From Riptortus pedestris (Eukaryota; Arthropoda; Insecta; Hemiptera; Alydidae), in NCBI GenBank assembly GCA_019009955.1, contig CM032228.1, positions 173,610,001 to 173,674,000 of the forward strand: 64,000 bases of DNA, written 5' to 3'. Of this stretch, positions 55,180-64,000 are shown piece by piece. Under the pieces are notes generated by a model, which ran no database searches, had not been told where the DNA came from, and saw nothing but the letters and a program-made list of their open reading frames with translations. The position numbers were made by a program, and so were the translations under genes. Numbering within the stretch: position 1 is the first letter of the stretch; the number at the start of each line of letters is the position of its first letter.

Positions 55180-58009
55180 AATTTATTCCTTGTTTCAAAA
55201 AAATTGTTTCATTTCACTCTCCAGAAACCAAACGAACTTAAGGAATCACTCTATATTTAATTCATTGCATTCACATTTGTAGAGTATATCTCTATTAATG
55301 GTGTTTTATTTAAGAATATTATTCCTTTGTTTTAGGATTTGATCTTTTATTCGCAGAGACAATGGTAAATAGAACGCTTATGTCATATAGTATATGTACC
55401 AACCAAGTATTTCAGTTGTTGATTTTTCCTCTTGTCCGTTTTCCCAATATTCAAACTTAGTGCCAAGCTCTCGATGGTTTAACTATTCCCTAAAATTGAC
55501 ACTTTAAAGAGTGTAAGGACGTTAAGCTGGTGCTCAGTATTCTGCCGACATCCCGATGTGATAACGACGGTGATAAAATATTTTGGAGGAGCTGTATTGG
55601 ATATTTACTGGAAGGAGAGATCATTGAGGACCTTGGGTCTTCCAGCTTGCCATCAAGGCTGGAGAAGGGGACTCCTTCGTCGCTAACTTCATTTTCTTTT
55701 CCCCTGTCCTGCATAAAATTCCACTTAGACTGCGAATGCCGGGATCTGTGGCACTCAAGAGGGCGATTATTTCAAAACGTTTTCACATTACTTATAAACT
55801 TGTTATTCATGGCTATTTCGTTTATCATTAGCATTATAAATTATTTCATTATGGAAAAAAGTAAAAAGAATATAAACAATCTACTCTCATGGGGACAGGA
55901 TTATTCTAACATTTTTTTGCTAGAAAATTCCTTTATAATAATTATTTTGTAGAATATAATTATTTTACTGTAAACGATCATTGGTTTATTCTACATTGAT
56001 GGACCTATTTCGTTTCCATTTATTTATAAGCTGAAAAAAAAATTCTCTTATAATAAATAGTTTAGGAAATTAAACAGATTTTTCACAGATATACTCCAAG
56101 CTGTATGTAATGTTTTTTTGTATTGCATCTAATCCCTACTGAGACGAATAAGAGTATTCCAGGCAGAAAAAAGGATCTTAAGGTCTTTATTATCTCCTTC
56201 CCATTATCAGACCTCTCGCTCAACTGGGCATTAACAATGCTAAAAACATATAGGGTAACTTTGTAAATTTTTGTCTCTCATCCATTAAGACTTAGATACT
56301 AAGAGTACCAACCGACCTTCAAAATTATTCCTCTAAGTCAATACAACCTTAATTCTCCACAGGAAAATAAAAAACTCATACCCAGCCTTAAACCCAATGG
56401 TAATTTGCTAACAATATCTTATCTTTAGCAAGGTATAACCCTAATAAGTGCTATGCCATAATTAACTGTAATCAATTGTATATAAAAAAATATAAATCCT
56501 AGATTATATTCATACATTATAAATAAATAAAAATGAGAACTAAAGATTAATAGTTATTCAAGATTTTCACTGCTGAACGATCAAATAACTTAAAAATAAT
56601 AATCATATATCACTCCTAAACCATCATTTTCTTCATGTACTAGATTTATTTAACTTCATTTAACATTTCTCATGTAATAACTAGTTACGGAAATGAAACT
56701 GAATTTTCGCAGATATACTGCCAGTTGTATGTAATGTTTTTTCGATTCAATCACTTAAGAGAGACAAGAGGGCTAACAAACACCAAAGCCAAACATTGCT
56801 GAAACCATTTCAATTTCTTGTGAAAAGAACGGTGAAATTCTAAAGAAAAAGAAATTTTCAGACAGTTTTAAAATTACATATATACTACTTTTCACGGTAA
56901 TTTTCAAATTCTAAATTATGATTATGAAAGATATTCATTGTGGCTTTTCTATACACAATGTTTTTAGATTATTCGTTTCGAAGTACGTATACTTCGAAAC
57001 CTATTTAATTTCAACCCTTAAGCCAAGCACAGTTTGGAAAGGCATTTTGGCTGATCTTTATTATATTTCTTTCCTTACATTATTCTATTCTAGTAAATAT
57101 TTTCACCCGATCACTATATAAAGGGGAAAATCTGAACATTTTTATTTTTTAAACCACTCCTAGATAATATACAATGAATGCAAACACTGTTAAAATGCAT
57201 ATTTTGCTGCCATCGGACGGAAGGTACCCGGATATGGAAATAACATCTGGGTAAACATGGTCAATGAAACTTTTGGTACTTCCTTCAAAATAAGTTCCCA
57301 TCGTTGCAAAGTGCAATTAAAAAGAAATGGTTTCTTAAAAACTCGTCTGTGTCCGTAATTTGTTTTATGCCAGCTATGGGGATACAAATCTAAGAATTTG
57401 TTTAACAAACTTCGATAAAATGGATAAAAACATTCAAAGAGACATTAGTGGCACTATTCTTATGTTTAATGTAGACATGAGAGTATACATTTATAATTTA
57501 AATTTATAGGCTAAATATAATGTTTCGTCCATCGAGAAATTTAGTTACTTTATCTGAGATATTTGTAATTTTCACACCCTTCATCAAAATTATAGACAAG
57601 TTCGATTTCCAATTTGTCTTTGTTATTTGAGGTTTTAATTTATTGGAAGCTCTTGCAATTCATAATATTTTGTTGTCGACTAAAATGCAATCAGTACAAA
57701 ATTTCCTCAGTAACTTACAACAAACCGTTGTAAATCCTATAATGCTAGTATTAGAGGAAGTGTTATGTTTAGAAAGCCATCCCTCCGTGGGCCGTACCCT
57801 GCCTAGGAGGCTTTAGGCAGTATGACCATGCAGACTTCAATTTTAGAGCACACTCCAGTGTTGTTGCAACAGAAGGAATAAGAATATTAGTATATTCTAT
57901 TATTTGAGCTATGGATTTTCGAGTAACGTTCTAAACCTTTGGACACGGTGTTGAATGGGAGGGGTATTTGGGCGGTAGAATAACGCCAATCATCCAGCCC
58001 TTTGTGGCC
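55180..58009. other. Unassigned; open frame in a balanced patch at 55530-55760
   Basis: A plus-strand frame of 140 codons (55530-55952) starts in a moderately GC-rich patch (CRDLWHSRGRLFQNV) and ends hydrophobic (TLLINLLFMAISFIISIINY). The opposite strand is open for 74 codons over the same bases. No family recognised. A small hairpin (CTGCCTAGGAGGCTTTAGGCAG read as CTGCCTA/TAGGCAG arms) lies near 57800. Otherwise AT-rich. Confidence 0.25.
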
Positions 58010-58220
58010 ATAGATAACTGAATGGAGCTGTAACGGTACCCATAGTGATGCTGCTCTATCAGGGCCCGGCAATTGACAGAGCTGAGGGCTTTGTTAGGCC
58101 CAGAAGGCGACCAATCAGTAATTAGTGCTAGTCAGCAGACCTTGCCAAATCCTCACAAGTTCATGGGGGCTCCTCCTCTCCCCGACAGTCGCCCATTGTA
58201 GGCGAGATACAGCTGTTCAA
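58010..58220. promoter_or_regulatory. Less AT-rich island with homeodomain/E-box motifs
   Basis: It contains CCAATCA (58111), TAATTA (58119-58124) and CAGCTGTTCAA (58210-58220). The last 11-mer also occurs in the island at 48670. There is no repeat-family match. A candidate cis-regulatory segment by motif content only. Confidence 0.22.
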
Positions 58221-59202
58221 TAGGAACCAACCTACGTCACAACAAACCAAATATCTCTGCTTGAGTCACTTAAATAATAATCTTAACTTAATAAATAAAA
58301 CAGAAAAAAAACTCCGGTCACACCCAAAAACATTGAGTTTTATTAAGAAGGTACATTCAATTCTACCATAATTAGAAAGGAATTCACAATAGAAAATGTA
58401 ATTTCAGTCTTACTTAAATGACACAGGTTATATATGCTTAACTTGCACCTACCATTACACTAAAACAATTACCTCATATATTTTCATGTTTGACTGGGGG
58501 AGTTGTATGGAAGTTAACAAATCTAAATAACAACTGGTAAATTAAAACTAAGGCTTTTCTCCTTCACAATACTTTATTTAGCGCTAAGCGCTTCCGTCCG
58601 CTCCTTCTTTCACCCTCACAGTTATATTACAAAAAAAAGCCACCAAAAATACACCAACAAATAAATACATAAAACATAATTTAGCGTCATAAATATTCTT
58701 GTGTTCACCAGACATCAGGTATTGTGTGGGGCACTACTAGATACAGCATTTAATGTATTATCAAGGAACTTCAAATCAAATTAAAAAAAAAAAAATGTCC
58801 CTTACTTTAATTCAAAGTTTGGTGTCTTGTTCCAAGATATGCCTGGCTTAGTTTTGCTGATGGACAATAATTTTTCGGCATGGTTTGTCCATTCATTTAA
58901 TTTTATTTTAGGAGTATTAATATCAATGTTCATGTTAATGGTTTTAATTTTTATCTTCGTAGTTTTAATTTTAATGTTATTTTAATAGTTGTAGTTTTAA
59001 TGTTTATTTTAATAAGTTTTAAGTTTAATGTTTATTTTAATGATGTTATTTTATAGTCTTAATTTAAATAGTAGTCATCTTTTTAAATAGCCCAAATCCC
59101 TTCTTTTTTTTTCTTTTTTTTTTCTTCTTTTTTTTTTTTAATAGTCTATAGGTTTAGTCTAATTTATACTTTTAATAAAAATAGCTTTAAAAATAAATCC
59201 CA
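58221..59202. other. AT-rich, partly simple TTTTAAT-type sequence
   Basis: Between 58900 and 59060 short words of the type AGTTTTAATTTTAATGTT(A/T)ATTTTAAT recur irregularly, giving cryptic simplicity. T-rich runs lie at 59103-59141. No genes. Confidence 0.5.
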
Positions 59203-59245
59203 ATTAGCCCGAGTTGCAAAAAGTGGACGTTAATAAATAATAATT
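59203..59245 (+). mobile_element. SINE 3'-tail fragment
   Basis: ATTAGCCCGAGTTGCAAAAA and GTGGACGTTAATAAATAATA match the last 40 bp of SINE copy B. No upstream body is present, as expected for severe 5' truncation. Confidence 0.7.
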
Positions 59246-59248
59246 TAA

Positions 59249-59305
59249 AAATAAATGACAGACTATTTAAATAAAAACTTAAATAGTCTGTCATTTATTT
59301 TATTT
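59249..59305. repeat. Inverted repeat, ~24-bp arms
   Basis: AAAATAAATGACAGACTATT followed by TAA is mirrored by TTAAATAGTCTGTCATTTAT, with a loop of about 8 nt (ATAAAAAC). It would form a strong hairpin right after the SINE tail. Confidence 0.85.
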
Positions 59306-61107
59306 TTAATAGTTAAATTGAATACCTGTGATACCAGTGCGTAGGTTTCAAGGCATTCCCCCGAGAACCCCCCCCCCTCCTAAAAAAAGGGGGGAGTGAA
59401 ACAAAAATATAAAGGGAAAAAAGAGTAAATAAAAATAAAGAAAAAAATATATATATGTATATATACAAAAATCGGCCTAGCATGCGTATATCTGCGATTG
59501 CCCATGACCTGGGAACTCAAATGCTGTCTACTGGGTGTTGGGCATTGATGACCGTGATGTTTTTGCTCAAAATCCAATAAACAAAGATTCCTCCGATTCC
59601 TCCTGGAATCGTGTTATGTTATTCGGATTAGTTTTTGGGACGTAATACTGCAAAACCAACCAATTTTCAATGTGGCTCACTAAAAAAATAAGTAAGAACC
59701 TTTTTTCGTCTTGTTATTTGGGAATTTTTGTTATTTCGTCTTTGGGTATATGGGAATTTAAGATGACTTCCTGGGACCCTCCCACTTCAAAGGTTAAGAA
59801 TGTTCCCTGGAACCAATCCACCATAACTGTTTCGAGCAGACACTCACCACCCTCTCTTGGTCTAATCCGAAAAGTGTTTGCTTCCAGAGCGAGGGGTGCA
59901 GTCGTCTCTACATCTCACCGGCGTGTTATCCGAGAGATAAGCAAGGAGGAACTTCCCCTCAGCTTTTGGCTATTTGCCTTATATCCACTCTGTGTACACT
60001 GACCGCCAGTCAAAACACAACACATTTCCTTGGCTTTTTCCTCCCCCTCTATTCAAGCGCAAGTTATATATTGGTAGAGATATTCTCTATAAAGTCTGGT
60101 GTTCTGCACGACAAATAAATTGCTTCCCTTAAGAGTGCAAATAATGCCTAAATATAAACACACTTGCACTCATATATTCGCTTTGTCCGACCCTACTCGA
60201 TTCGTGAAACAACAAAGAATTAAGAGTGCACAGCCTGAATATTAAATTTTATAAGGAAGCTTATAAATCAGCGAATATGTAATGTATGAATAGCATATGT
60301 ACAGCATTTTCACGGTTGGAGCTAAGAGTAATAATAATAATAATCAAAGGATTTACTTCGCTTAATTAATAATTACAATACATGCTATATGAATAATGAA
60401 ATAATTTACGTAACGTATGTATAACTCCAAGTTCTTCGTTCAAAACTTTAGTTCACTATTCTGCCAATTTCAGAATCAGGTAGTAGCACTCTTGTCAATT
60501 TTAGGCTTCCGTCGATACCAGTGTGAAAAATGATAATTATTATTTGATGATAATCCGCTTTATTTTTGTTTAATTTAGTTTATTAATATCATTATTTATT
60601 GTGTCAATATTATTTTAGTTTAGCCATTCGAAAATAATTAATCATGACATTTCATAAATATTTTATTAAAAGAAAAATTATATTAATTAATAAAACACTT
60701 CGAAGTGTTGTTGTTCATAAAATGCATTCTACTTTTTTAAAAGATAAAATTCTCTTCTCATCAATCTAGGGTATTGATCAGACTAATAAATAAAATCGTG
60801 AGACGTAGTGTAACCCTCGTATGAATAAATACGTAAATAGCAATTATAATCAAATGAATCTGATCAATAACCTAGGAGAGTGGTGTTATGACTGGTAAAC
60901 AAGACATAGGTTAATTGTTTAGCTTATAGTACATTTTAATCGTAATTTGTATCTGTATTTGTTTTCAATAAGACCGTTAAATTTAATTTTTTTTTACTTA
61001 TAATTTATAAGATTTGCATCTATATAAGCACGTGAAAGACAAACAAGCTAAATAATCATTTTCGAATATAAACTATCCAATTTAAAAAAGAATCCCCAAT
61101 GGCCAGA
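59306..61107. other. Unassigned; balanced patch at 59810-60020
   Basis: A C-run/A-run patch at 59369-59400. At 59810-60020 the composition is more balanced and a plus-strand frame (59670-60002, 110 codons) is open, with no recognised family. The remainder is AT-rich. Confidence 0.3.
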
Positions 61108-61992
61108 GTTTATCAGATGCGCAACTATTATTGCTAAGATCTACCCTAGTAACACTTCTAGTTTATCAGACGAAGGGTCCAGATAATTCCCCTTTGATAT
61201 CAAATGCGCAACTATTATTGCTAAGATACCCTAGTAACACTTCTAGTTTATCAAATGCGCAACTATTATTCCTAAGATCTACCCTAGTAACACTTCTAGT
61301 TCATCAGATGCGCAACTATTATTGCTAAGATCTACCCTAGTAACACTTCTAGTTTATCAAATGCGTAGCTATTATTGCTAAGATCTACCCTAGTAACACT
61401 TCTAGTTTATCAGATGCGCAACTATTATTGCTAAGATCTACCCTAGTAACACTTCTAGTTTATCAGATGCGCAACTATCATTGCTAAGATCTACCCTAGT
61501 AACACTTCTAGTTTATCAAATGCGCAACTATTATTGTGTAATCTAGAACCCTAGTAACACTTCTAGTTTATCAGATGCGCAACTATTATTGCTAGGATCT
61601 ACCCTAGTAACACTTCTAGTTTATCAGATGCGCAACTATTATTGCTAGGATCTACCCTAGTAACAGTTCTAGTTTACCAGATGCGCAAATATTATTGCTA
61701 AGATCCACCCTAGTAACACTTCTAGTTTATCAAATGCGTAGCTATTATTGCTAAGAACTACCCCAGTAACACTTCTAGTTTATCAGATGCGCAACTATTA
61801 TTGCTAGGGCCTACCCTAGCAACACCTCTAGTTTATCAGATGCGCAACTATTATTGCCAAGAACTACCCTAGTAACACTTCTAGGTTATCAGATGCGCAA
61901 CTATTATTGCTAAGATCCACCCTAGTAACACTTCTAGTTTATCAGATGCACAACTATTATTGCTGTGATGTACCCTAGTAACACTTCTAGTT
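61108..61992. repeat. 53-bp minisatellite, about 16 units
   Basis: The unit is GTTTATCAGATGCGCAACTA, then TTATTGCTAAGATCTACCCT, then AGTAACACTTCTA. Units begin near 61108, 61247, 61300, 61353, 61406, 61459, 61512, 61566 and so on to 61938. The second unit is irregular and carries extra sequence (GGGTCCAGATAATTCCCCTT). Variants at fixed positions (TCAGATG/TCAAATG, CTAAG/CTAGG) recur in a patchy order, as in arrays shaped by slippage and unequal exchange. Direct, not interspersed, repeats; no coding role. Confidence 0.97.
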
Positions 61993-63600
61993 TTCGAAAG
62001 TTTGAGTGTATATGGCTCAAAAACCAACTTCCGCGTGAAGTAGATGGATCACTGGCCAGGAAAGTGAGCAACTTAATCAATTTATTAGTATACCAAAATA
62101 TATATTTCATATACATTTTAATTCAACTTAGAAAAAAATGAATAAAAAAACAAGGAAAGAACAGAAAAACGAATTTGTGTATACATTGTGCGTAATCTCT
62201 GAAGTGATTACTCATTACTTAAGGAGAGAAATTGGGGAGCTTTTTTTTAAAAAATATTTGTGTTTTTAATTTAATAACGAATATCGAATTCCTGTACAAA
62301 GTTCTTTATACCCTAATATTAACCCAAGGATACGATAACATATCATGAAGGGTTGTCTTATTCAATGCTTGAATATTGTACTACTTACTGTAAATCATAG
62401 CTCATAAAGAGCAACGAGGTTTACAAAACGGGTAATATCAAAAAGTCTCCTCTTTAATCATGAATCAGATAGATACATATTTCATTTGAGCAAGTTTTTT
62501 TGGGATATTACATTCTGCAATCTCCTTTTTAACGTTTCTACTATTTTCTAGAATTTCACCTATACTAAGCCAACGTACTTCTTTCACTAAAACCACGTCG
62601 CCATATACTGTTTCTAAATCTTTCAGAATCGTCTCAACTCGTGGCGTTAATTTTCGAGCCCCGCTTGCACAGACTTATTATAAGGGAAAAAATAATATAT
62701 GCTGTCAGATCGTCGGCGAGGGGAAATCTGCTTAGTGCCTGTTGATCTTTCATCTTATTAATTTAACGATGGGCGGGAAGCGTTGTGTTTGGCTAGTTAA
62801 GAAAGAATTAATTGTACTAGTATCCTTGTCCGTAGTTCTATCGGTTATGTTGTAGCCGAGGTTCCTGGAAGGTCATTCATGTATTAAAATAATTAAATTA
62901 TTTTTTTTAATTTCCTTTTTTAAGAATCGTGGAGAATAAGTTCCTAAATATTTAATCTATTGCCAAATGAGCCTAAATGAAATGGCATGCATATACGACA
63001 AAAAATTAAATAGTAGAATTTGAACCAAACTGTTTTCTCTAAATTTGTCGATAACTAAATGGAATAGAGAAACCATATTTTTTTACGTTACGTAATAATG
63101 ATGTTATTTTATTTATGAAATTTTTCAAAAATTAAATCCAGTAAAGGCGCACACTAGGAGGAATCCAGAATAATGATACATTTTTCCGTCCATCAATTAT
63201 CCATTTTGGACTTTCCAAAATAATCTCGTAATATTAATTTTTTTTAAAATATTACTGTTTTTTTTTTTTTCAAGGAAATATTTCAGAACATGCATCACTA
63301 GCAAAATGCTTCTAAAGTTCTCCCTAACTTAAATGAGAAGGAGTGAGGGTTGTGAATTTTGCAGCGGTGTTTATAGCAAAGAACCATGCAAAATGATTTT
63401 ACGTCAAATTAGATGAATGTACGTTTAGTCGATGAAAACATAAAAGTTTGACCTAAGGCCTCACGGCTCCCATGGTTAAATTAAAAGTCTCTGTTAAAGA
63501 TCATAAGAAATCAAGAAAAAATAATAAAAATCATTGTTGGTTCATTGTTTTTCTATTATTACTACACACTGATGGACCCAAACATATAACAACATATATA
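61993..63600. other. Unassigned AT-rich sequence
   Basis: Contains an isolated GGGGAAATCTGCTTAGTGCC near 62720, a possible trace of a family H 5' end on the minus strand, without the rest of the element. Nothing else recognised. Confidence 0.35.
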
Positions 63601-63768
63601 ATAGTAAAATCTAGAGTGGTGAGTTCGATTCCCGCCTGGACAAAGGAATTTATTTAATGACGGAGTTCATTAAATAAAACCCTGAGTGCCACCCTGGCTA
63701 GAAAAGGGGGCAATCTGTAGATAACCCGTCCGAATTAGCCTGATGAGAAAAGTGAACGTTAATAAATA
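63601..63768 (+). mobile_element. tRNA-derived SINE, copy D (5'-truncated)
   Basis: Begins within the tRNA-like head (TCTAGAGTGGTGAGTTCGAT), keeps the B box, then TTTATTTAATGACGGAGTTC, CCACCCTGGCTAGAAAAGGG, TGTAGATAACCCGTCCGAAT and the AACGTTAATAAATAAATTAA tail. The A box is absent. No target duplication is evident. Confidence 0.88.
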
Positions 63769-64000
63769 AATTAATTTTACACAATATTAGGCTAAGGGTA
63801 TTTAATTTTTTGATATTTCTAATCGTGTACTAGCCAGTCCGTATGAAGTGTCACTATTTAAGCTGAAATAATAGTAGGGCAATTTTGAATTAAGTCTATT
63901 ATTTTGTCCGTTAATTTAATTTGTTAAATAATTATAGTTGATTAAGCACACAGCCTCATTATATTAATTTACCTGTTGGAAAAGTAATTGTGCATTACTG
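63769..64000. other. AT-rich sequence to window end
   Basis: Nothing recognised. Confidence 0.4.

Noticed and set aside
57190..57408. Minus-strand 72-codon frame with KKPFLFNCTLQRWELILKEV
   Set aside because: Looks somewhat protein-like, but no family is recognised and there is no supporting context.
61108..61992. CRISPR-like array
   Set aside because: Units are directly adjacent with no unique spacers, and the sequence context is eukaryotic; it is a minisatellite.
62715..62760. Additional family H copy
   Set aside because: Only GGGGAAATCTGCTTAGTGCC resembles the H 5' end; neither the body nor the 3' end is present, so it is mentioned only as a possible trace.

Overview
The window looks like nuclear DNA from an animal, most likely an invertebrate. 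It is strongly AT-rich, has long (TA)n tracts, and is packed with eukaryotic mobile elements: hAT, Tigger/pogo, mariner and Tc1-like DNA transposons, a Penelope-like element, non-LTR retrotransposon RNase H remnants, Ty3/gypsy integrase ends, solo LTR-like copies and a tRNA-derived SINE. I could not fix the phylum from the sequence. I found no intact protein-coding gene and no rRNA or functional tRNA gene. Most long open frames here are read-through of TA/TG microsatellites or repeat sequence. The window is best read as intergenic or deep-intronic DNA. All protein-family calls below were made by eye from motifs, without database searches.

The dominant element is a non-autonomous family, called family H here, with about 13 copies on both strands (4933-5574, 12366-12974, 18389-20304, 21601-21951, 24550-25127, 25886-26273, 27041-27652, 27704-28400, 31085-32955, 37130-39190, 43336-44349, 49458-50438, 51950-52666). 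Copies have a GTCCGTCACGC 5' end with a small hairpin, an AGCAGATTTCCC block about 30 nt in, usually a long (TA)n core, and a 3' palindrome (GATTTCCC/GGGAAATC) followed by TGCTAA. The subterminal inverted repeat, 3' stem-loop, internal microsatellite and A/A (T/T) flanks resemble Helentron-associated elements (HINE/DINE-like). That classification is inference.

Layout: 0-4.2 kb has gypsy and hAT remnants. 4.9-12.9 kb has H copies, a SINE, a tandem-core element (family P, 9616-11210) and a 499-bp tandem duplication. 13-18.4 kb is mostly unique sequence with compositional islands. 18.4-28.4 kb is a nest of H copies with a Tigger element, an LTR and a Penelope-like RT. 29.5-34.4 kb has two non-LTR remnants and a 1.9-kb H copy split by a fresh SINE. 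37.1-40.9 kb has a second P copy inside an H copy, a Tc1-like MITE and a SINE. 43-52.7 kb has three H copies, an LTR and islands of more balanced base composition. 53-55.2 kb has gypsy, non-LTR, LTR and mariner fragments. 61.1-62 kb is a 53-bp minisatellite, and the end holds a truncated SINE.

Nesting gives an order of events. H elements jumped into the Penelope-like element and into an LTR. Later the SINE, Tigger and P elements inserted into H copies, the last two within the (TA)n core. Scattered less AT-rich islands (about 16.56-16.68, 48.48-48.76 and 58.0-58.2 kb) carry clustered homeodomain, E-box and octamer-like motifs and could be cis-regulatory DNA.
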